Assembly (NCBI GenBank): GCA_030867875.1
Contig: JAOWCC010000064.1
Location: 36,168,802-36,232,801 of the forward strand
Reading direction: 5' to 3'
Origin: Actinernus sp. WN-2022
Lineage: Eukaryota; Cnidaria; Anthozoa; Actiniaria; Actinernidae
Length of the DNA stretch: 64,000 nucleotides
Made by a program: the position numbers and the translations under genes. Shown here piece by piece: positions 39,001-51,000 of this stretch. Position 1 is the stretch's first letter. Each line of letters begins with the position of its first letter. Below the pieces are notes generated by a model that searched no databases, was not told where the DNA came from, and worked only from the letters and a program-made list of their open reading frames with translations.

Positions 39001-42000
39001 CAGTATGGTGGTATATTAGGATTACTTTGAAATGAAACATAACTGCATTACCTTTATTCTCTCCATCAACAAAAGACAAACCTGCAAATGAACTGTTCAG
39101 CTAACTAACAAGAAGACAAACAAACGAGCTTGCGCGCAAACAAACTATGGAACTTACAGACAGACAGACACACAGATACAGAACAAGCAAACGAACAAAC
39201 GAGCGAACCAACAAACAAACAAAAAGGTAAACAAACAAACTAGTAATCGGTGCCAGCACGCAGACAAACGGATGAACTCAGGGACAGACACGCAAACGAA
39301 AAAAACAAAACAAGAAGAAGTTTATTTTGTTCTAATAATTTTCAAAAATAATAAATAGTAATAATAATGATATCCAGATTTAGTACAAAGAGGCTCAGAA
39401 TAACTAGAAAGGTAAACTAAGCTGAGTCACCAAAAATAGATTACATGCAGACAGAACTACAGAATTACTACGAAAGATGTTTAAAGATGCATTTCACGAA
39501 ACAGACAAAAGCAAGCAGAAATCAGCCGATTTCAATGCCTTGTGTATGTTTGTTTCAGTTCGTGAAGTACTTGAAGTGTTTTATTAGTGAAGGTCCCCCG
39601 GGGTACGCACCTTACTGTGAAGAGAGGCTGAGAAGAACTCAACAGAATGGCTGTCGACACCAGCCCCCAAGCTGGCTAGAGCTGCAGGTACGCATCAACA
39701 CAACCTCGAGGTTGAAAAAATGATAATCACTCATTTTCAAATCACTTCAAAATAATGATAATCATTATTCTTAAAACCAGTCAAAGCCACAATCTGAACG
39801 GCGGTAGACGCGCTTAGTATAGTGGTCATGACGCCAGCACTACCGAGCATTGTGCGCAAACGGCCACGAGTTCGAGACCCAGTTGGACCGCTCTTCAGTC
39901 CTGTTTACCTGTGAACCCTAGCTCTAGGTGAGTGAGAACCCGTCGTTTATCCGTGAACTCATCCGATGGTTAGGGTTAGGTTTGTGGTTTGTGGTTAATG
40001 ATTATCATTATTTTAAAGCGAGTTGACAAATAAAGATAATCATTGTTTTAACCTCGAGAACGTGTTGTACACATGAATCAATCTCATCTCATCCTAGTCC
40101 AGTCCTTGTGCAGTCCCATCCTATCTTTCGGCCGTTCCATAGATTGGATCGGTCGCGGGAAAGAGAGGCCAGCAGATGTTGCATGCGCATGCGTAGAGTG
40201 CCACTACGATCAAATTTTCAGATCGTGATATTTTTGCGTATTTGTAAAGTACAGTTGCTATATGTTTTTCTATCCACACCGTTTTTTGATATGACAATGG
40301 GAAGTATTATTTTGGGGGGTCCGAATCCTGAGTTTTTATGTCCGCCATTACTCGAACCCGTTCCCGCTGTGACAGAGCTACGACAGAGCTAATTTCCAGC
40401 GGACGTGACGTCATTTTCTCAACACAGCAACATGCGGGGTAGGCCTAGACATAAATATCACTTAAAATCGTCTAAATATCTATCCAGAAATTCCCCCCCC
40501 AAAAAATCTAAATATCTCGAAAAAAGTTCTAAATATCTCGAAATAGTTTCTAAATGTCTTGTTGTATTTCTTATAAATATCACAAATTTGACTAATTTGG
40601 ACTCGATAAGAACAAAAGTTTCATAGCTAATAGCATTAGTGCAGCCTCCACATAGTCCTCTGTTGCTGGTCTCCAAACATCGTTACGAGTAATGAAAAAA
40701 CTCTTTCGGCTGCTGCAGATGATGGCTGTACGAGTACCATTTTATTTACGGCTGATGACCGAGAAAATATGCATAAAACTTATAAGAAAATTCTAAATAT
40801 CCCAAAATATCATTTATTCTAAGTATCTGGAATTTTCATCGACACTCTTTATTGTATTGCGGCTATTAGCATTGCTATTGTTGGCGCAATTTCCTTTGAT
40901 CCTAATTGTCCCAGTACATGTTTCCTCAGTGGTAAGCATACACTCAACACTACATAAACCGTTTCCCCACCCACAGTTCCCTCTTTTGCTCTGACGAAGG
41001 GCTAGCGCTCGAAACGTCAGCTGCTACTCGCTACCAACGGCGGTTAGCATACCTTAATGGCCTTTTAGGTCATTACACCAGTGTTTATCTTCCCCGCCGA
41101 CGCAGAGCAACACTAGTTTTTACAGGAACTAGTAACCCATAGTTTTTTTCATATCTGAAACATTTTCGATATTTTCCCTGTTTGTAATTTTATTTTGGTA
41201 CAACAGCTTGCAGATTTTTTTTCTCAAATTGCGCCACTCCCTCAAAGATTAAACAGTTAGCCCCGTAAATTCCAATTCAAGAAACCACTGTGTAACACTA
41301 GAAAAACTGCACATCTTCCATGGGCCGGGGGCAAGTTTCTTGGAAAATAATTGGAATTTCCATAGTTTTGCACACTTCCAACGAAACTCTAATTTCCGGC
41401 TCTCCCTTCATAAATTCGAATAAACGCTCTGCAGTAAGTTCCCTGTCCGTATGACAAAGTAATCAATTGTTATGTCGTGGTATTTGTTGTACAGGCTACG
41501 AAGTCCAAGAAGCCTCTCATGCTTCCCATCACGTTCATGGATGGTACAACTAAGACTCTACTCGCCGACTCGGCTACAACAGCCAGGGAACTGTGTACTC
41601 AACTGGCTGACAAGATCTCACTGATGGACCAGTTTGGCTTCTCTCTATACATCGCTCTGTTTGATAAGGTATAAGTTATGATGATGAAGTAACAGGATTG
41701 TAAGACTCCAGTCAGAAACGTGTCTATGCCCCCTCCCCCTCCTACCTCTCCCTTACCCCTACCCCAAAAAACTGATATTGTAAAAAGGAGAGCAAACGCA
41801 CTGGCCTATTAAGCAGTGTTGTGTTGTTGTTGCTAGGTGCCTATTGACCAGTGTTGTTGTTGTTGTTGCTAGGTGCCTATTGACCAGTGTTGTTGTTGTT
41901 GTTGCTAGGTGCCTATTGACCAGTGTTATTGTTGTTGTTGCTAGATGCCTATTGACCAGTGTTGTTGTTGTTGCTGCTAGGTGCCTGTTGACCATTGTTG

Positions 42001-45000
42001 TTGCTAGGTGCCTTTTGACCAGTGTTGTTGTTGTTGTTGCTAGATGCCTATTGACCAGTGTTGTTGTTGCTGCTAGGTGCCTATTGACCAGTGTTGTTAT
42101 TGTTGTAGTTGTTGCTAGGTGCCTATTGACCAGTGTTATTGTTGCTAGATGCCTATTGACCGGTGTTGTTGTTGTTGCTAGGTGCCTATTGACCAGTGTT
42201 GTTGTTGTTGTTGCTAGGTGCCTATTGTCCAGTGTTGTTGTTGTTGTTGCTAGGTGCCTATTGACCAGTGTTATTGTTGTTGTTGCTAGATGCCTATTGA
42301 CCAGTGTTGTTGTTGTTGTTGCTAGGTACCTATTGACCAGTGTTGTTATTGTTGTAGTTGTTGCTAGGTGCCTATTGACCAGTGTTATTGTTGTTGTTGC
42401 TAGGTGCCTTTTGACCAGTGTTGTTGTTGTTGTTGCTAGATGCCTATTGACCAGTGTTGTTGTTGCTGCTAGGTGCCTATTGACCAGTGTTGTTATTGTT
42501 GTAGTTGTTGCTAGGTGCCTATTGACCAGTGTTATTGTTGCTAGATGCCTATTGACCGGTGTTGTTGTTGTTGCTAGGTGCCTATTGACCAGTGTTGTTG
42601 TTGTTGTTGCTAGGTGCCTATTGTCCAGTGTTGTTGTTGTTGTTGCTAGGTGCCTATTGACCAGTGTTATTGTTGTTGTTGCTAGATGCCTATTGACCAG
42701 TGTTGTTGTTGTTGTTGCTAGGTACCTATTGACCAGTGTTGTTGTTGCTGCTAGGTGCCTATTGACCAGTGTTGTTATTGTTGTAGTTGTTGCTAGGTGC
42801 CTATTGACCAGTGTTGTTGTTGCTAGATGCCTATTGACCGGTGTTGTTGTTGTTGTTAGGTGCCTATTGACCAGTGTTGTTGTTGTTAGGTGCTTATTGA
42901 CCAGTGTTGTTGTTGCTAGGTGCCTATTGACCGGTATTGTTGTTGTTGTTGCTAGATGCCTATTGACCAGTGTTGTTGTTGTTGCTAGGTGCCTAATGAC
43001 CAGTGTTGTTGTTGTTGCTGCTAGGTGCCTGTTGACCATTGTTGTTGCTAGGTGCCTTTTGACCAGTGTTGTTGTTGTTGTTGCTAGGTGCCTATTGACC
43101 AGTGTTGTTGTTGCTGCTAGGTGCCTATTGACCAGTGTTGTTATTGTTGTAGTTGTTGCTAGGTGCCTATTGACCGGTGTTGTTGTTGTTGCTAGGTGCC
43201 TATTGACCAATGTTGTTGTTGCTAGGTGCCTATTGACCGGTGTTGTTGTTGTTGCTAGATGCCTTATTGACCAGTGTTGTTGTTGTTGCTAGGCGCCTAT
43301 TGACCAGTGTTGTTGTTGTTAGGTGCCTAATGACCAGTGTTGTTGTCGTTGTTAGGTGCCTAATGACCAGTGTTGTTGTTGCTAGGTGCCTATTAAGCAG
43401 TGTTGTTGTTGTTAGGTGCCTATTAAGCAGTGTTGTTGTTGTTAGGTGCCTATTGACCAGTGTTGTTGTTGTTATTGTTAGGTGTCGAGTCTCGGCAGCG
43501 GCAGTGACCACGTGATGGATGCTATCTCTCAGTGTGAGCAGTACGCTAAGGAACAGGGAGCCCAGGAGAGAAACGCGCCATGGAGACTGTTCTTCCGTAA
43601 GGAGATCTTCTCCCCGTGGCACGACCCTGTCATTGACAAGATAGGCACTAACCTCATCTACCAACAGGTCGTGCGAGGAATCAAGTTTGGCGAATACAGA
43701 TGTGATCGGGTACGTTTCTCTTGGTGTTTTTAGAGGTTACTTTGATTGCGCAAAACTACAAAGCGGCTAAATACAGTAATTGCTCACTCCATTACGTCCG
43801 TATTTTAGGGTTAGGTTAGGGGTAGACGTTTAGCAACGTAGTGACCTTGATATTAGAGACGAGGAGTTACCAATTCAAGTACGTAGCCGCTTGTTAAAAC
43901 TGTACTAAGGAGCTATGTTATACTGATGCGTCTCAGCAGTATATATCTAGAATGTAAAACAGTTCATATCGCGAGATCAGTCGAGAAAGAGGACTACAAG
44001 CGCGCTCAAAATAATGATAACCCCCCTTTTCTTTGGCTGCGTGGCCTTGCGCGCGTAGCCCTGTGTCTCGACTGATTTTCGCGATATGAAAGGAACTGTC
44101 AGTCTAGTATCCATCCATCCATATTAGTTTGCACACTGACACACAATCTCCATTTTTTTTATATTAACTATGTACTTCAATTTAGCTTTTTATCTACCAT
44201 TATTGTATTTATACCGATATAGTGTGAATATACTTGAACTTGAACTCACACTTAGTAACTTCACAAGAGGAGATGTGCCAACAATACTCGATACTACTCG
44301 AGCTGTGACCGGGAAAAGGGGGCTTTTACTCGACGTTGTAATTTAGTGTAGTACTGTGTTTAACGTCACATCCCTTTACCAGGATGAAGACCTAGCTGAC
44401 ATCGCAGCTAAGCAGTATTATGTGGAGTACGGCAGGGATATGGTCTCTGACCGCCTGATGAACCTACTGACGTCATACCTCCCTGAGGCACTGCTGCAGA
44501 CTGGACGAGGAGCCTATGAACAGTGGCAAGCTACGATAATGACCGCACACAAGAGGGTGAGTAGGCAGACTGATCTACACTAATGGGGTTCCTACATAGA
44601 CTTCGTGACTTAGAACAGATTTAGTGGGAAAGCGATAGAGGGTTTGCACCATCACGTGACGGAAGTTATGTAATGTGTTCAATCATGTGCACAATTAATA
44701 ATAATAATTATACTTTATTAATCACTCCAAAAACGGCTTTTCAGTAATTAATTACAAATATAAAAATACTTAAAATACGAATATATATGTATATATATAA
44801 ATATTAAATTGTCCTAATAATAATGATATAATATAAATATACGAATATAAAGATATGCCTAAGTACACCAACATTCCTCTAGGAGCATACTCTTAAAATC
44901 AACCTTAAAATTCTTGATATTATCGATACCCCTAATGCTGTCCGGCAGCTCGTTCCGTAGTCTTATTGCCCTGAATAGAAACGAACGAAATTAAATCTCA

Positions 45001-48000
45001 AAGGAATGAAATGATACTGTTTCTGCCATCCAACATTGGCTTCCGCTACGTGACGGTGCAAACCCATGTAGCCGTTCCCAAACCGTAATGTGACTTTTCT
45101 ATAACTCTGTAATTTCATTGGATCAGATCTGGAAGGACAAATACAATAGGGAAACCATTTCAATGTCACGGCATGCCGTACTGTAACACTGTAATTTGGT
45201 TGGATTAGAAGGACAAAAACAATAGGGAAACCATTTCAATGTAACGGCATGCCGTACTGTAACACTGTAATTTGATTGGATTAGAAGGACAAATACAATA
45301 GGGAAACCATTTCAATGTCACGGCATGCCGTACTGTAACACTGTAATTTGATTGGATTAGAAGGACCAATACAATAGGGAAACCATGTCGAGGGGAGGGT
45401 ACGTATTAAACATTTTCAGCGAGAAAGAATAGGCCTTTTGCAGGAAACAGTCACGTGCTGATATAATACTTTATTAGCAAATGAATTGAGCTCGTGATCC
45501 CCATGGGAAAGGCGTTGCCATGGATGCTGGGTGGCAAGCTATCTTTAAAAACGCTGTTTTAGAAAGATCGACAATCGATTGGAGGTGGAAAATAGCATCA
45601 GTTACAAACAGGTTTTGCTAATAACACTCCCGATCTCGTACAAGTGCCTTTAAATAATTATCTGAATTAAGATTTTTGCCACCCGATACAACCACGTGAT
45701 AGCATTCCTGCAAAAGGCCCACTAGGCAGCATCACTTATTCTAATACGGCTCTCGCTCATAGAACCCTTAACAAAGTTGAAATCTAAAAATGATGATAAT
45801 ACAAATCTTTATTTCACGGAAGTAACATCTTTACCTTTCAGTAATGCCCTGTATATAACGTAGAATACCGGTTTGACGGTAAACTCATGACGGAGCTCGG
45901 CAAAACACATTCGCAACTCGTAAAATATCAGTGGGAAAACCTGTAAAAACATCAAATAAGAGGTATTGAACAATGGACTGCGAGCTAAATTATATAGCCT
46001 TCAAATCTGACTGTAAGAGTGTTTTTCTTCAGGGTTATTTCACACTACAGGCAACCGATGCTCAGGTTGTCAAGGAAGATGTCGTGAATTACGCACGCTA
46101 CAAATGGCCGCTCCTCTTCTCGCGCTTCTACGAAGCCTACCAGTTCTCTGGACCCAGTCTCCCCAAGAATGACGTCATCATCGCGGTCAACTGGACCGGC
46201 GTGTACGTAGTGGACGACCAGGAGCACGTGCTCCTCGACCTCCAGTTCCCGGATGTAACTGGCGTGACAAGTAATAAGTAAGTTTGAGCATTAAGAAACA
46301 GCTTGAAAGAAAATGAGGTTAAGTCATGCTACGGCTAAGATCAATTGCACTGAATGGCAAGGAATGTAAAAAGGTGTTAATTTCCTATTCTTCTTTCTCG
46401 TAATTTCATTGGTTTCAATAGCAAACCATCGAAATAATACAGTTTCATTCAATATTTTTTAAAGTTTTAATTTATTTTTGATCAAACTAACTATGGTTTA
46501 ATTTCATCTCAAATTTGCGATTGAAATATCTTTTGTTTTCTTCCTTTCCGATTGGCTGGGTGTGGCTTCTTTGAGTGGTACAATTATGGAATACCCCGCA
46601 TTTCGAAAGATCACTTTAAAACTGTTCCAAAACTGTGCAAAATTCTCCATTATAGTGCAGGTGTATGTAGTGTCGTTCTTTGAATGACTTTTGGTCGAAG
46701 ATTTGTATGAAAATTTGAGAAAATGAATTATTAATGATACAAGTTGCGGGGTATTCTATAATTATTCACCCAATTAACAAGCATATAAATCATATATGCT
46801 GTATATGCTGAATAATCCTGATAATATAGGCAATATTCGTATTTTCAGGGACGAGCACTCGATGAACGCTCATGCAGTAATTCTTTTCTAATGCTGAATA
46901 GTGCTGAATAGCTTTTAGCAAATTTCCGCATGAGCCTCCATTGAGCTCGTCTGTGAGACTACGAATAATGTATATTGTTGCTGTAATATTACCAGGACGA
47001 ACAGACTTGAAGGGTCCAGTTTTACTATCACTACCGTCAAAGGTGACGAATACACCTTCACCTCCGCCAACTCCGAAGACATTCGCGAGCTTGTCCAGTT
47101 CTTCCTCGATGGGCTGCGTAAGAGATCTAAGTACGTAGTGGCGCTAATGGACTACCAAAGCCCAGGTGACTTATCTTATGCTTGAACAATACGCCTTATT
47201 ATCACGTGACCCGTACGGCCCCCCGCGCGCTTTCCTTTCAAAACCATTTACCAAAGTCACGTGACGAGAGCCGAAGTGAGCGAGCCGGAAAAAGCCGTCG
47301 GCCGTGCTCGATTTTGTGATTGTTGTTTTGCAAACTAAGTGGTCATATGATAAAACCTCATTGACTGAGTTAGGTCGGGCCGGACGGGAAAATATCTGAC
47401 TCTTGATCATTTGGTACGTGCGCTCGGTCCATATGTCATCACCTCGAACCAACTATATACCCGTCTGGCCCCAGTCCCACTCGGTCAATACGTACCTATT
47501 AATCACTAAACCATAAAATACCGCGCTTTACGCGCGACATAAAAGTAATATTTCACATGTATAATATATACAAAATGTTACGGCTGTGACGTCACACCTT
47601 CATCTCGCGCGTAGAAACCCGATCATTTATAGCTTGGTGGATAATAAACAGAATCTTACATCATGGCAGTTTGGAGATAAGGAGAAGTCTACTTTTGAAG
47701 AACGAACGTATGCAGATAAAATATCAAGAGGCTAAAAAAATATTAGGAATAGTAATGCAGGGACTTTAATGTAAAATATATATATATTTTTTGTTATAGC
47801 AGGCTGAGTATTACAGCTTAAAGCTGGTGGGGGCCTACTTTTACTCCTCACACACTCCCCACTACATTAACTGTTTTGGACACAGCGGCCTACACGAGGA
47901 ATCAAGAAATAAGGACACGAAGTAGCACATTTCTAGGGTGTGAGACAATAAATAGGGGCCTTCAAGTGCAAGTAGCGCCATAAAACAACATGGATTATAC

Positions 48001-51000
48001 TTCATATGTCTAAATTAGTTTTCTTTGAGAGACAGGAGCAGCAATTACACTCGTTCTCAATAACACGTGCAGGTTCGAAACGAAACTCCTGACTTCGAAG
48101 TCGTTTCTGGTGGATGTCAATCAAACGGTTTCCATGGAGTTTGAAGTGAACCGTTCGGATAACTACCATTTTGTAAACATAATAATAATAATAATAATAA
48201 TAATATTTTGACAGGAAAGCTCCACTCACAATTTGTGATTTTCAGGGAGGTCCTGTATTAAAAATATATATTTCACTAATATATGGAAAGCAGGAAAGTT
48301 AAATGGTTGAAATAAAATAGAAATAGAACAAGGATTATTATGAAATTAAGTTATGTGCCAGTAAGATTTAAAAATTGATAATGTAGTTGATTGTATAACT
48401 TCAGAGTCTAAAGAGTTTGGCAAAGTCTTTCCCAAAGTCGCTATCATGCTTAGAGCCAAGGGTTTGCAAAATAGGGAAATCACATAAACTTTATGTGTGA
48501 GCGAGCGGTTTGTGTATAAGATCAAAATAGGGAAATCGCATAAACTTTATGTGTGAGCGAGCGGTTTGTGTATAAAATCAAAATAGGGAAATCACATAAA
48601 CTTTGTGTGAGCGAGCGGTTTGTGTATAAGATCAAAATAGGGAAATCGCATAAACTTTATGTGTGAGCGAGCAGTTTGTGTATAAGATCAAAATAGGGAA
48701 ATCGCATAAATTTTATGTGTGAGCGAGCGAGCGGTTTATGTATAAGATCAAAATAGGGAAATCGCATAAACTTTATGTGTGAGGGAGCGGTTTGAGTATA
48801 AGATCAAAATAGGGAAATCGCATAAACTTTGTGTGTGAGCGAGCGGTTTGTGTATAAGAAATCTGATTGTTTATATAGCTTTCAAAGGTCTTGGAAAAAT
48901 AATTATAGTTATTTTTATTCATCCAGTTGCAGATATGCTCCTTATAAGAGGTTTTATCGAGCAATACCCTCGAGCTCCAGGCATGGATACAACATTCGAC
49001 AGGGGAAATATTTTTTTGAAACTCTCAGGACATGGATTATCGGCAATGCTCTCCACTCTCGACTGACATTTCGGTGAGGAATTCAAGCAAAAAACAATCG
49101 TTTTTCGGCTTAGTATCCGCCATTTCTCTACCTATGTCGCCTAAAATTACTTACGATTTCGTTGACCTCCTACACTATTTATGTTTCCTCCACATCTGGG
49201 AGTTGTATGGCGACGTTTTCGTAGTATTGAGATTCTGTTTCATCTCCTTCAGCAAATTTAAAACATCCCTCGTATGCTATCGAAGCATGCAGACCAGTGT
49301 TGCCATAGAAATATAGTTGAATGACATCCACCAAATTGACGTTTTCCTTTGGAAATTCAATTTCGAACCTGCACGTGTTATTGAGAACGAGTGTAAACTA
49401 GAATAAACGCTACCCGAATTGCGGGATTGATTCATCTTGTGATGTCACAATGGAAACCTACGGATTTTATTGAAGTAGTTTTCTCTAGGGAGGGAGTTGA
49501 TTAAACTTATGACGTCACAGGATCCATGAAAAGTAACCAAAATTAGGGATTAAATGCCAGAAATGTTACAAAGTTACAAGATTAATACCTTTTTGTGAAA
49601 AAAACAAGCACAATAGTACAATATATATTTTTAGTTTTTTGACATGAAACTTGCACTGTAAGCAACCAGGACGACGACGGCGACGGAGTTTCACATTATG
49701 TTTTTGCAGGGAATGGTAGCAGCTTTTCAAGACCTCGAAAGTGCATTATTACTCGGGCTGCCTGTGGCAGCGCCGAGTCTTAAAATGCAAGTGGTTATTA
49801 TTATTTTTTTTAATCAGTGTCAAACTGCTTCTGCGCATGCGTTAAAGGTCAAATTCTAACCAATCAGATTGCACTGTGCTGGTCACGCAAACAAAGGTTA
49901 GATTTCCTCAGGCGCGCTCAGATAAGAAAATTCAAAGCTCAGACTAGGCGAGACAAGGAGATATCAATTTCCAATAGTCATTGTCAGAAATCTATTCCAT
50001 CGTGGGCAATGATGCAATACAACCTAAATTTGGGTCAGGTCCATGTTTTACGACAGAATAACCAGAGTCTTTCTACTGGATTCGGAGAGCTCGAGACATT
50101 ATACAAGTCTGCTAATATGGGGAAAACTGAAACAAAACATGAACTTTGACGGCAGAAACCCTCATATTTGAGCCAAGCGGAATATTTACATGATCCGCTA
50201 AGATTTTTACAAATCTAATTAGTTAAGCAGATGTACGCAGTGTATGCCAACTGAAATGCTGTGCTCGTTTTGTGGTTACGGCTCAGTGGGGCAACTATAC
50301 GAACAAGAAGCATGAACTGCCAGCAAAGAGAGAGGAATTGATCGGAGACGTTAAATTACGTTCCTGTGAAGAGGATCAACATTCAAGTTTTGTAGCTTGA
50401 GACTGTCTTCTGCCGTGACTCGTGAGAGAAATTGGAAAAGATCTAGCTGTTTCATTCAGACACTGGCAAATTTATTGAAAGCTACGGGCTTACTTTATGA
50501 GATTATTATTCATTGTGGAATGAAAGGAAACAGGTTAGCTGAAAGTTAAGTTCGAGGTAGGCTTCGACTTTCATTCCGATTCAGTGCATATGTGCACGAA
50601 GGTGTCAGTTACGTAAGTACTGTAAGTAAACTCCTTTTGATTTGAATAAATTTCCTCTCAGTTTGTCTGTTAATGTACTTTTCCTTCTAATTATCGCTTT
50701 ATTTAACATCTGATTTAGAGTATGCGTACCTCAGAATAAAGTATTTGAAAGGTCAACTGAATTCTTGTGTCGATAGGCGCAAATGTTTTTTGTGAAACAG
50801 TCTGTGTATATGAGAAGCGGCTTAATAGAAGAGCTTTCTCATTTATAGGAATTACAATTTTTTTTCTTGCTATGAAATTTATGTTTCATTTCACATTACA
50901 CTTGAATGTGCCAGTATTCTGTTGTTCGAATCCTGCGTTATCATAGTCATGCCATAAAAGCGATTAATAGACCAGTCTGTTTTTTCGACGTTCTCACTGG

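Noticed and set aside
41759..43292. Frames of over 480 codons on both strands
   Set aside because: They are translations of the TTG minisatellite, whose units change length only in steps of 3.
46271..46277. Alternative donor gtaata at 46271 for exon 25
   Set aside because: The downstream gtaagt is stronger and its phase joins exon 26 correctly.
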